Source: an uncultured Bacteroides sp.
Lineage (GTDB): Bacteria; Bacteroidota; Bacteroidia; Bacteroidales; Bacteroidaceae
Direction: 5' to 3'
DNA length: 46,900 nt
NCBI GenBank assembly: GCA_949296855.1
Contig: CASFRN010000128.1
Span: 1-46,900, forward strand
Below are positions 7,537 to 15,668 of the stretch, one piece after another (the stretch's first letter is position 1; every line of letters starts with the position of its first letter). The notes below the pieces were generated by a model. The model worked only from the letters and a program-made list of their open reading frames with translations. It was not told the origin of the DNA and made no database searches. Position numbers and translations under genes: made by a program.

Positions 7537-9303
7537 TTACGGCATACTTTCCTCGCTTAAGCCTTCCTGCGCTTTCATGTATTGCGAAGGTGTCATGCCG
7601 TATACCTTGTAAAAAGCGCGGTAAAAGGTGCTATGGCTATTGAAGCTGGCTTCTTTGGCTACAGCATCGAACGACAGATAAGGCTTCTCCGTCATCAGCT
7701 TTACGGCATATTCTACCCGCAAGCGGTTGAGGTAAGTGCTGACGTTATCGGCATGGGCATACTTGCGCAACATACGGGGAAGGTCGTTTTTATTGATATT
7801 GCCTAAATTCATCAATCCGTCACGCCCAAAATTCGGCTGAAGGAAAAGACGGTCACTCACCAAGGCATACTCCATACGCAAAAAACGTTCATAGTCCATC
7901 GAAACCACCTTTTCCTCCCCTGTTTCTTGCAGTCCAGCCGGAACTTGTTCCGAAGCCGCCCCTTCGGTCTGCGCCATAAGAAGAGAATCCGTTTTTGAGC
8001 AACAAGCGTTACGTGCTTCTTCCCGTTGCGCCAATAATTCATCTATTTGTTTAGCCGCAATCTTGTTTCTGCGAAGCGTTATGCGCCAATTGCGATAAAC
8101 CACCCCTACCAACACGCATAATAGCAACACTACTACGCACGAACCGATGAGCCAAAAGCCACGTTTTTGCGATTGTATACGGCTTTCCGCCAATTGCAGG
8201 TCTTTTTCATGCAGACTAAAAGCGATGGCATACTGATGTGCCCGGCTTGCCTGTTCACGGCTATAGATACTGTCATACAATACCGTGAGCCGTAGCTGGT
8301 AGGCATCGGCTTCTTTATATAAACGAAGCCCTCTATACGCTTGGGCAAAACGGTCTATGATAATCCAATACACGTAATTTACCGTATCGCTTCCGTATGC
8401 TTCTTGAAAATTCACCATGTCTGCTTTATTCAGTTTCAAAGCATCGGCATATCGGCGGGCTTCAAGCAAATAAGGAATGATTTCGCCTGCATGAGCGGGG
8501 CTTTTCGAGAATTCGGTCTGCGTAAATTTCCGGTAATACGTTCCGGCTTCTTGTTCTTGTCCTGCCAGCATCAGCAGACAAGCCATCTTCGAATAATGAA
8601 ATCCGTATTGCTGGTCGATATAGCCGGGAGGAGGACCGGGCATTCCGCTCATCCGCTTGATAATCGTTTCACGTTCTTTGCCGATTTCCACCGCTTCCTC
8701 CAGTCTGTTATTGTCCATTAGCAATGCCATCGTCTCGCCGTATGCAGTGGAAAGACTTGCCATCACGCGTACATTCGCCGATTCTTTCATTACCTTTATT
8801 CCCTGAAGGTATAAATCCAGTGCTTCGTCTACACGGTTCATGTTTCTGTAAACCCTGCCGATACTTAGAAACGTATCTCCTTCTTTTCCAGGATTATTCA
8901 ACGAACGTGCCAAGTCCATGGCTTCCCGTCCATAACGGATGGCTTCCTCATTCTTGCCTTGTTCTACCAATGTCTCTATTAATGCAGTCAGCATACGGAT
9001 CTTCCGCGAAGGTACCAATTGCACTGAGTCGGAGGCCAATGCCTGTCGGGTATATTTTTCCTTCAACACATATTCGCCCGCCACTTCGTAACACATGGCA
9101 CGCAACATATCTATTTCGTATGGCTTGATGCTGGATAAACGATGTTGTTCTGCCGAATCGAGCAGGTGCAATGCCCGTTCGGGGTCTTGCAAATGAATCT
9201 TTTGGATGTATTGAGGAGTAATGGCATTGTCTTGCGCCGATGCATACATACCCTTTAATCCTGATAAGACAATGAAAATGAGGAGAAGCTTTAAAACTTT
9301 CAT
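7537..9303 (-). CDS. Membrane-anchored TPR regulator with AraC-type DNA-binding domain
   Basis: An upstream in-frame start exists (9360), but the ATG at 9303 places a normal signal sequence (MKVLKLLLIFIVLSGLKGMY) at the N-terminus, giving 588 residues. Residues about 25-370 are helical repeats of the TPR type (for example EEAIRYGREAMDLARSLN and VDEALDLYLQGIKVMKE), exported to the periplasm. One membrane segment follows (about 383-403, FWLIGSCVVVLLLCVLVGVV), then a short linker. A cytoplasmic AraC-type double helix-turn-helix ends the protein (about 485-580; YLNRLRVEYAVKLM and FNSHSTFYRAFYKVYGMTPSQY). It has the layout of a one-protein signal transducer without a kinase. Its targets are not visible. 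Confidence 0.85.
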   Translation of the reverse strand: MKVLKLLLIFIVLSGLKGMYASAQDNAITPQYIQKIHLQDPERALHLLDSAEQHRLSSIKPYEIDMLRAMCYEVAGEYVLKEKYTRQALASDSVQLVPSRKIRMLTALIETLVEQGKNEEAIRYGREAMDLARSLNNPGKEGDTFLSIGRVYRNMNRVDEALDLYLQGIKVMKESANVRVMASLSTAYGETMALLMDNNRLEEAVEIGKERETIIKRMSGMPGPPPGYIDQQYGFHYSKMACLLMLAGQEQEAGTYYRKFTQTEFSKSPAHAGEIIPYLLEARRYADALKLNKADMVNFQEAYGSDTVNYVYWIIIDRFAQAYRGLRLYKEADAYQLRLTVLYDSIYSREQASRAHQYAIAFSLHEKDLQLAESRIQSQKRGFWLIGSCVVVLLLCVLVGVVYRNWRITLRRNKIAAKQIDELLAQREEARNACCSKTDSLLMAQTEGAASEQVPAGLQETGEEKVVSMDYERFLRMEYALVSDRLFLQPNFGRDGLMNLGNINKNDLPRMLRKYAHADNVSTYLNRLRVEYAVKLMTEKPYLSFDAVAKEASFNSHSTFYRAFYKVYGMTPSQYMKAQEGLSEESMP

Positions 9304-9386
9304 AACTCTTTTACCTATATTTATAGGTGCAAAGATAGAATGAAAAAAGATATAAACCAAATAAAAACAAATGCCATACTTATATC

Positions 9387-9483
9387 ATAGCACACAGACG
9401 ACACTGATTTTACAGATAGCACAGCTATTATTCTAAGGAATAATCTGTGAAAATCGGTTTCATCTGTGTCAGCTGCGTGCTAT
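9387..9483. repeat. Imperfect intergenic palindrome (CACAGA family)
   Basis: Left arm from about 9387 (TAGCACACAGACGACACTGA, then TTTTACAGAT) pairs with a right arm ending at about 9483 (ATCTGTGAAAATCGGTTTCA, then TCTGTGTCAGCTGCGTGCTA) with several gaps and mismatches. It fills the 202-bp gap between two minus-strand genes. It is a diverged relative of the repeat at 5604-5656. Confidence 0.6.
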
Positions 9484-9505
9484 ATAGCTACTTATAAAAA
9501 TACCC

Positions 9506-10762
9506 TTAACGTTCCGTCCATTGTATTTCGCCCGTTGCGCTGATGTACACATCCCATTCGTCCCATATTTCCACTTCGTAGAACGTGCCGTCGGGAGTCT
9601 CCACGCATTCGCAATCTTCCCTCATGTAAGATTGTTCGCCGTATTTCTCATTCAATGTGGCTTTCACCGCATCGGGCAATTCGCTGGGATATATATCATA
9701 CGTCGTGCGCAACCATTCTTCCTTGAAATTGAAGATTACGTCTTTCTCACGCCCGTCGTGTATGATTTCCACTTCGATGCGTCCGTCATCGTAATCACGC
9801 TCTTTGACATACGCGCCCGGATAATTCTCCTGAAGGAAGGATTCGATGCCCGAAGTCACCTGCGCGCCTCCGCCCGAAGGCACATCAACATCTGTAGAAG
9901 GACGCCCAATTTCTTCGCCTTGCCCGTTCAGATAAATCTTCTTCTCATAATCTCTAATTTCCAATTCTACGCAATAATAGCTGTCGGTTGCGGTCTCGTA
10001 GTGGTCTACGTCATCGATATGATAATTCGGATAATTGGTTTCCACGAATGTCCGAACGATTTCAGGGATGTTATAACGCCCGTACTCCGTCTTGGTGCTG
10101 ACCCATGCCGAAGAAGCGTCAAACCAGATTTCATGCTTCATGCCGTTCTGTATGATTTCGATTTCCGTCCCGTTACGTTCTACGTCCACATCTACAATCC
10201 GTGCGCCTGGGAAGTTTTGTTCAATCCAATCGCTTGCGCTTGCTACCGGAGCCTGAGGCAGGTAATTGGAATAATCGTTTCCTTTACCGTCACTATCCAC
10301 ATATTCATTGACCAATATTCCTTCTTCGGTGTAATAAAGGTCAACTTCCACACCTCCGTTCTTCATTTCTATCACGTAGAGCTTTTCAGAACCATTCCGG
10401 TCCAATACATCTACTTCACGGTCTGGAGTCCAATCGGCATACGCGCTTTCCTTAATCGCGCTTTGTATAGCCTGAGGCAATGCAGAATAAGGGATTTCTG
10501 TTTCTGTCATTCCCCAGCGGGCATCCTCCAATGCATACCACGCCGTGGTTTCCCCACTCTCGCCTGTAAATTCAGCTACTGCATATCCGTCTTTCACCGA
10601 CCATTCGGCACGTGTCTGCCCGTATTGGCTTTGGAAAGCATCGAGGACGGCTTGCGGAACCGCACCGCTGCCTCCATCAGGTCTGTCATTGTCATCACTA
10701 CACGACACAAAGAAAAGCATCCCGCTAATCAAGAGTGTCCAAAATGGCAAATACTTTTTCAT
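9506..10762 (-). CDS. PepSY-like domain lipoprotein
   Basis: The ATG at 10762 (MKKYLPFWTLLISGMLFFVSC) is preferred over the in-frame upstream one because it gives a clean lipoprotein signal ending in Cys21; the mature protein starts CSDDNDRP. The protein has 418 residues. It holds repeated PepSY-like units, each with the pattern 'short helix ... FQSQYGQTRAEWSV ... strands with acidic residues' (units near residues 35-140, 150-270 and 285-415; for example IEQNFPGARIVDVDVERNGT and LQENYPGAYVKERDYDDG). PepSY-like proteins of this group are surface or periplasmic in Bacteroides and of unknown role. The composition is strongly acidic. It lies downstream of proB on the same strand with an 81-bp gap. 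Confidence 0.8.
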   Translation of the reverse strand: MKKYLPFWTLLISGMLFFVSCSDDNDRPDGGSGAVPQAVLDAFQSQYGQTRAEWSVKDGYAVAEFTGESGETTAWYALEDARWGMTETEIPYSALPQAIQSAIKESAYADWTPDREVDVLDRNGSEKLYVIEMKNGGVEVDLYYTEEGILVNEYVDSDGKGNDYSNYLPQAPVASASDWIEQNFPGARIVDVDVERNGTEIEIIQNGMKHEIWFDASSAWVSTKTEYGRYNIPEIVRTFVETNYPNYHIDDVDHYETATDSYYCVELEIRDYEKKIYLNGQGEEIGRPSTDVDVPSGGGAQVTSGIESFLQENYPGAYVKERDYDDGRIEVEIIHDGREKDVIFNFKEEWLRTTYDIYPSELPDAVKATLNEKYGEQSYMREDCECVETPDGTFYEVEIWDEWDVYISATGEIQWTER

Positions 10763-10843
10763 ACTTCTTCTTGCTTTAAACATTTGTTTGATGCAAAGAA
10801 AGCGAACGATTCTGAAAAGATTCTGAAATGCGTCCGGTTACAT

Positions 10844-11926
10844 TCAATCCAGGTACAAGTAATCGTAATGCACCAAGGGGCGTTGGCCGTGTTCGCCCAA
10901 CATCTTGCGGGCTTCTTCCGAACTTGCCCCGATGCGCCCTACGCCGATTTGATTTCCTCCGGCATCCATAATCCGCACAATGTCGTCTTTCTCGAAGTCC
11001 CCTTCGATGCGCGTCACGCCTACGGGCAGGATGCTGACCGCCTTCTTGCCCTTCACCGCTTTTACCGCTTGGGCATTCAGATGCAGTTCTCCTTTAGCAA
11101 ACCCTTCGCTATGGGCTATCCATTTCTTTACGCTCGATACGGCTTCCGGCGCGGGCACAAACCGTGTGCAGACCGTATCGGCGGGATGCTCCAACAAATC
11201 AATCAAGATATCATCCCGTTTCCCGTTGGCGATAATCACCGTAATGCCTTCGTCTGCCACTTTACGGGCGATTGTGGTCTTGGTAAGCATTCCTCCTCTT
11301 CCGAAACCCGACTTTTCGGTCTGGATATAGTCGGAAAGGTCTTTCCCTTGCGCTACCTCCCGTATCACCGTAGTGCCCAGCTCGGAAGGCGAGCCGTTAT
11401 AAATCCCGTCGATGTTGCTCAGGATAATCAAAGCCTGTGCGTCGAGCATCGAAGCCACTAATCCCGAAAGCTCGTCGTTATCGGTAAACATCAATTCGGT
11501 GACCGATATGGTGTCGTTCTCGTTCACGATCGGAATCACCCCGTTCGCTAACATCACTTCCATGCAATGCCGCTGGTTGAGATAATGGCGGCGCGTGCCG
11601 AAGCTCTCTTTCGTGGTCAGCACTTGCCCTACGGCTATCCCGTGTTCGCGGAACAATTCATAATAACGGTTTATCAGTTTCGCTTGCCCCACGGCTGAAT
11701 ACAGCTGGCGTTGGTCTACGCTATCCAGCTTGCGCGATACCTTTATCTCGCTGCGTCCCGAAGCTACCGCTCCCGAAGAGACCAACACCACTTCCACGCC
11801 CGCCTTGTGCAGTTCCGCCACTTGGTCTACCAATGCCGACATGCGGGTCACGTCGAGCGTCCCGTCCTTGCGTGCCAGCACATTGCTTCCTATCTTTACC
11901 GTTATCCGGCTATATGGATACTTCAT
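10844..11926 (-). CDS. proB: Glutamate 5-kinase (proline biosynthesis)
   Basis: This cytoplasmic enzyme phosphorylates L-glutamate to gamma-glutamyl phosphate, the first step of proline synthesis. It has 360 residues. The amino-acid kinase fold covers about 1-260 (VKIGSNVLA, VEVVLVSSGAVASGRSEI, PIVNENDTIS with the substrate-binding Asn-Glu-Asn, and GFGRGGMLTKTTIARK). A C-terminal PUA domain covers about 275-355 (GELHLNAQAVKAVKGKKAVS ... GDIVRIMDAGG-like segment). The usual partner gene proA is not adjacent. A -7 element lies at 11965-11972. It is divergent from the xus operon. Confidence 0.95.
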   Translation of the reverse strand: MKYPYSRITVKIGSNVLARKDGTLDVTRMSALVDQVAELHKAGVEVVLVSSGAVASGRSEIKVSRKLDSVDQRQLYSAVGQAKLINRYYELFREHGIAVGQVLTTKESFGTRRHYLNQRHCMEVMLANGVIPIVNENDTISVTELMFTDNDELSGLVASMLDAQALIILSNIDGIYNGSPSELGTTVIREVAQGKDLSDYIQTEKSGFGRGGMLTKTTIARKVADEGITVIIANGKRDDILIDLLEHPADTVCTRFVPAPEAVSSVKKWIAHSEGFAKGELHLNAQAVKAVKGKKAVSILPVGVTRIEGDFEKDDIVRIMDAGGNQIGVGRIGASSEEARKMLGEHGQRPLVHYDYLYLD

Positions 11927-11964
11927 GTTTCATTCTTTTTTATACGTTATACAATAGAGGCGTA

Positions 11965-11972
11965 CAAATGTA
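11965..11972 (-). promoter_or_regulatory. -7 element for proB
   Basis: TACATTTG on the minus strand, 38 bp before the proB start codon, matches TAnnTTTG. The -33 position is only T-rich. The whole 523-bp gap (11927-12449) is regulatory: this promoter, a 22-bp-step array, a 21-bp-step array, the xusA promoter and the xusA leader. Confidence 0.5.
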
Positions 11973-12007
11973 CGGATTTTCTTTGGGAAAAAGAACCGTT
12001 TTCCGAT

Positions 12008-12085
12008 GAAGATACCTTCGTATGCCGTCGAAGGTATCTTCATCGCTTCACGAAGACACCTTCATTGCCCTACGAAGGTATCTTC
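12008..12085. repeat. Four near-palindromic 12-mers at exact 22-bp steps
   Basis: Copies start at 12008, 12030, 12052 and 12074: GAAGATACCTTC, GAAGGTATCTTC, GAAGACACCTTC, GAAGGTATCTTC. Each is close to the palindrome GAAGRTAYCTTC and the step is exactly 22 bp, about two helical turns, so all lie on one face of the DNA. Copies 1 and 2 also form a 17-bp perfect inverted repeat (12004-12020 with 12029-12045). The array lies upstream of both proB and the xus promoter, so it is not in either transcript. It is a candidate protein-binding array. Confidence 0.8.
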
Positions 12086-12143
12086 ATAAAACGGCGGTGT
12101 AGGACGGCTGGTTTCGCAATGGAAAACATGCTGTACAACACAA

Positions 12144-12215
12144 ATGTTCGATTCATGATAAAAAATGTAACATTCGCGGGAAAAAATGTAACATACGTGA
12201 TAAAATATGTAACAT
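12144..12215 (+). promoter_or_regulatory. Phased 21-bp operator array upstream of xusA
   Basis: Three identical ATGTAACAT copies start at 12165, 12186 and 12207, exactly 21 bp apart. A degenerate one (ATGTTCGAT) lies at 12144, again 21 bp before. The last copy ends 29 nt before the TACATTTG promoter element at 12245. A similar array lies before the GH115 gene (26488-26558) with the same 29-nt distance. This is the expected layout of a cooperative activator site. The protein that binds is not known from this window. Confidence 0.8.
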
Positions 12216-12244
12216 AGAGAAAAATTAATTTCAAACAAAAATCC

Positions 12245-12252
12245 TACATTTG
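12245..12252 (+). promoter_or_regulatory. -7 promoter element of the xus operon
   Basis: TACATTTG matches TAnnTTTG. No TTTG box lies 19 bp upstream (the region is AAAATTAATT-like), which fits a promoter that needs an activator bound at the adjacent array. The predicted transcript starts near 12260 and has a leader of about 190 nt. Confidence 0.65.
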
Positions 12253-12305
12253 TAAACGTGAGAAATCATAAAAAACATTATTAACTAACTAACACCATTA
12301 AATTC

Positions 12306-12356
12306 ATGAAAAGCACTATTTACTTACTGCTTTCAGAACTGTTGTTTTTCTTGTAA
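12306..12356 (+). CDS. Possible 16-residue leader peptide before xusA
   Basis: A short ORF MKSTIYLLLSELLFFL lies in the 5' leader of the xus transcript, 94 nt before xusA. It is followed by an 8-bp hairpin (12373-12380 with 12386-12393, CGCGGCAA arms) and a T-run at 12406-12410. The arrangement resembles a leader/attenuator, but the peptide may be chance. No comparative support is available here. Confidence 0.3.
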   Translation: MKSTIYLLLSELLFFL

Positions 12357-12449
12357 TTGATTTCGATGCTGACGCGGCAAGCAAATTGCCGCGGCTTCGT
12401 GTCTCTTTTTACCTATATATAATAAGGAGATACGCAGAGAGAGGCAGAG

Positions 12450-15400
12450 ATGAATGAAAACTTTTTTAAACCAATCAACATGATGAAAAACATAAGACAA
12501 CAGTTCTTGATGAAACATTCCCCAGAGTGGAGGAACGTTTTACAGGTAAGAGGAATCTTGTTCTTCTTATTGTTATGCTGCAGTCTCACAATGGCTGCGC
12601 AAGAAAAGTTTGTCGTTTCGGGAAAGGTGCTCGACAGCAATGACGAGCCTCTCATCGGAGCGACAGTTGCCTTGAAAGGCAATACTTCTATCGGTACGGT
12701 AGCCGACTTCGACGGTAATTTCACCTTGCAATTGCCGGGCAAAGATGTCACGCTGACCGCTTCTTACATCGGCTTCGTTTCACAAGACATCGAAGTGAAC
12801 GGCCGCAGCATGATTGTCATCCGCCTGCGCGAAGACTCCGAGATGTTGGAGGAAGTCGTTGTCGTAGGTTACGGACAACAGAAGAAAGAATCGGTCGTAG
12901 GCGCCATCACGCAGACCAAGGGCGAAGTGCTGCAACGTGCCGGTGGTGTATCGGATATCGGTGCTGCCTTGACCGGTAACCTGCCGGGTGTGATTACCAC
13001 AGCCAGCTCGGGTCTGCCTGGTGAAGAAGAGCCGCAGATAGTTATCCGTGGTTCCAGTTCGTGGAACAACAGTTCGCCGCTGGTATTGGTAGACGGTATC
13101 GAACGTCCGATGAGTTCGGTTGACATTAACTCCGTAGAATCTATTTCGGTATTGAAAGACGCATCGGCTACCGCCGTGTACGGTGTGAAAGGTGCGAACG
13201 GCGTTATCTTGATTACGACCAAACGCGGACAGGAAGGTAAGGCACAAATCGACGTGTCGGCACAAGCTACCATGAAAGTACCCTCGAAATTGCCGAACAA
13301 GCTCGATTCGTATGACGCTCTGATGATGCGCAACATCGCCGTAGAGCATGAATTGGCTGTCAGTCCTGCTTCTTGGGAGTTCATTACGCCGCAAGCGGAA
13401 ATCAACAAATACCGCTACCGCACCAGCATTGCTGATATCGAACGTTACCCCAACATCGACTGGCAAGACGAATTGTTTAAAGATTACACGATGTCTTACA
13501 ATGCCAGCCTAAGCGTAAGCGGCGGTACCAAATTTGTAAGATACTATGTGGGAGCGGACTTCCTACACGAAGGTGACCTGTTCGACGTAAAAGACAACGG
13601 ACGCGGGTATAGTTCGGGATTCGGTTACAACCGTATCAACGTACGTAGCAACCTGGACTTTTCATTGACAAAAACCACCACTTTGAAAGTAAACATCGCC
13701 GGTTCAAATGGAGCGAAGAAAACTCCATGGGGATACACCAATTCGTCCGACTGGGGTGTGGCACAATACTGGGCAGGTGCCTACAATACTCCGCCCGATG
13801 TGTTCATGCCGCAATATTCGGATGGTACATGGGGATACTATCCCGATAATACGAACATTTCAAACTCAGTCCGTAACTTGGCTATGGCTGGTACAATGAA
13901 TACCACTACCACCCGCATCAATACCGACTTTACGTTGGAACAAGACCTGAGTTTCATCACGAAAGGATTGCGGGCACGTGCCATGGTATCGTGGGACAAC
14001 GTCTTTGTGGAAATCAACCGGGGCGTAAACGACTTGTATCACGATCCGATTCAAAAATGGATAGACCCAGCTACCGGTGCTGTTTCTTATAAGACAGCAG
14101 AATACGACGGCAACGGTTTCGACCCGCAAGACCCGATTATGTGGACTACCAGTGGCGGTGAAGTGGATAACAATGCTACCCAACGCAACATGAACTACCA
14201 GGTTCAGCTGGACTGGGCACGCGAATTTGGCGACCACAATGTAACGGCCATGGGCTTGTTCAGCCGGCAGGAAACCGCTACCGGTAGCATCATCCCGAAC
14301 CGCCGTGAAGACTGGGCGTTCCGCGGCACCTATAATTACGCCAACAAGTATTTCTTTGAATACAACGGCGCTTATAACGGTTCGGAGAAATTCTCTCCCG
14401 AATACCGTTTTGCCTTTTTCAATTCGGGCGCTATTGGCTGGATGATATCGGAAGAAAAATTCATGAACTTCTCGAAGAAATGGCTGGATATGCTGAAAAT
14501 CCGTGCCTCGTATGGTGAAATCGGTGACGATAACGTAACCGACCGTTGGCTGTATTTAAGTACATGGGCAATGGGTGGAGGAACAAATGGTGCTACTCCG
14601 ATGGCACTGAACCAAGCCATCAGCCCCTATACTTGGTATCGGGAAGCAACCGTAGGTAATCCGGATATCCACTGGGAAACGGTGAAGAAATTCAATCTCG
14701 GTATTGACTATTCATTCTTAAACGGCCTGTTTGCCGGTACGGTGGAAGTTTTCCGCGACAAGCGTACCGATATCATCGTTACCTCGGGCGACCGCGCTGT
14801 CCCCTTCTATTTTGGTATGGACGCTCCGGCAGCCAACTTGGGTGAGGTAAAAACCCGCGGTTATGAATTGGAACTGCGTGTCAACAAGGTGTTCGAAAAC
14901 CAGATGCGCCTGTGGGGTAACTTCAATATGACTCATGCCGAAAATGAAATCATCCGGCGCGACGATCCGTTGTTGAAACCCGCTTACCAAAAACAAGCCG
15001 GTTACAGCATTGGTCAATCGCATGCACACATCGATGCCGGCTTTATGCAAAACTACGACCAGATTTACGGTAGCCCCCAGCATGATACCAACGAAAACCA
15101 GAAATTGCCGGGCGACTATTACATTGTTGACTTCAATGCCGATGGTATAGTAGACGCACAAGACAGTGCACCTTATGGCTATTCCAGCACTCCGGAAAAC
15201 ACCTACAGTGCAACAGTCGGTTTCGAATGGAAGGGATTCAGTGCTTCCGTACAGTTCTATGGAGCGACTAACGTAACCCGTGATGTAACCTTGACTAGTT
15301 TCAGTGGTCAGTTAAACACCGTATACGATACTGGTACATGGTGGTCGAAAGACGAAAGCAACCCGGAAGTAACCGTCCCTCGTTTCGTAACCACGCCGAG

Positions 15401-15656
15401 TTACAATACCGGTACGCAAAACCTGTACGACGGTTCGTTTATCCGTTTGAAGAATGCCGAAATTGCCTATACATTCGATGGCGGTTGGGTACAGAAACTG
15501 GGAATCCGTAACCTGAAAGTATTCCTCAACGGTAACAACCTGTGGGTATGGACCCGTATGCCGGACGACCGTGAATCGAACTTCTCTGGAGTCAGCTACC
15601 AAGGTGCTTATCCCACCATGAAACGTTTCAATTTAGGTATCAAGTTCACATTATAA
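12450..15656 (+). CDS. xusA: SusC-like TonB-dependent receptor, first of the xylan locus (XusA)
   Basis: Outer-membrane receptor for import of xylo-oligosaccharides, driven by TonB-ExbBD. It has 1068 residues from the 12450 start; ATGs at 12480 and 12483 are equally plausible. The hydrophobic signal (ILFFLLLCCSLTMAAQ) ends near residue 51. A carboxypeptidase-regulatory-like domain follows (about 55-128, VSGKVLDSNDEPLIGATVAL). The TonB-box-like EEVVVVGYG is at 134-142. The plug covers about 143-260 (PLVLVDGIERP, SISVLKDASATAVYGVKGAN, GVILITTKRG). The 22-stranded barrel runs to the C-terminal KRFNLGIKFTL. It lies 12 bp before its SusD partner. The gene order matches the xusA-xusB-xusC-xusD-xusE-xyn10 core described for xylan-using Prevotella and Bacteroides; the substrate is inferred from that order and the GH10/GH115 enzymes. 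Confidence 0.95.
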   Translation: MNENFFKPINMMKNIRQQFLMKHSPEWRNVLQVRGILFFLLLCCSLTMAAQEKFVVSGKVLDSNDEPLIGATVALKGNTSIGTVADFDGNFTLQLPGKDVTLTASYIGFVSQDIEVNGRSMIVIRLREDSEMLEEVVVVGYGQQKKESVVGAITQTKGEVLQRAGGVSDIGAALTGNLPGVITTASSGLPGEEEPQIVIRGSSSWNNSSPLVLVDGIERPMSSVDINSVESISVLKDASATAVYGVKGANGVILITTKRGQEGKAQIDVSAQATMKVPSKLPNKLDSYDALMMRNIAVEHELAVSPASWEFITPQAEINKYRYRTSIADIERYPNIDWQDELFKDYTMSYNASLSVSGGTKFVRYYVGADFLHEGDLFDVKDNGRGYSSGFGYNRINVRSNLDFSLTKTTTLKVNIAGSNGAKKTPWGYTNSSDWGVAQYWAGAYNTPPDVFMPQYSDGTWGYYPDNTNISNSVRNLAMAGTMNTTTTRINTDFTLEQDLSFITKGLRARAMVSWDNVFVEINRGVNDLYHDPIQKWIDPATGAVSYKTAEYDGNGFDPQDPIMWTTSGGEVDNNATQRNMNYQVQLDWAREFGDHNVTAMGLFSRQETATGSIIPNRREDWAFRGTYNYANKYFFEYNGAYNGSEKFSPEYRFAFFNSGAIGWMISEEKFMNFSKKWLDMLKIRASYGEIGDDNVTDRWLYLSTWAMGGGTNGATPMALNQAISPYTWYREATVGNPDIHWETVKKFNLGIDYSFLNGLFAGTVEVFRDKRTDIIVTSGDRAVPFYFGMDAPAANLGEVKTRGYELELRVNKVFENQMRLWGNFNMTHAENEIIRRDDPLLKPAYQKQAGYSIGQSHAHIDAGFMQNYDQIYGSPQHDTNENQKLPGDYYIVDFNADGIVDAQDSAPYGYSSTPENTYSATVGFEWKGFSASVQFYGATNVTRDVTLTSFSGQLNTVYDTGTWWSKDESNPEVTVPRFVTTPSYNTGTQNLYDGSFIRLKNAEIAYTFDGGWVQKLGIRNLKVFLNGNNLWVWTRMPDDRESNFSGVSYQGAYPTMKRFNLGIKFTL

Positions 15657-15668
15657 AAACAGAGACGT

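Noticed and set aside
9521-11461. A 646-codon open frame on the plus strand across the PepSY gene and proB
   Set aside because: It is antisense to proB and a PepSY-like lipoprotein, both with clear family motifs and starts. The translated product has no family features and crosses a gene boundary. It is a shadow of GC-rich codon positions.
12008-12215. CRISPR-like array
   Set aside because: Repeats are 9-12 bp with 10-12 bp spacers, far below CRISPR unit size, and no cas genes are near. A protein-binding array fits better.
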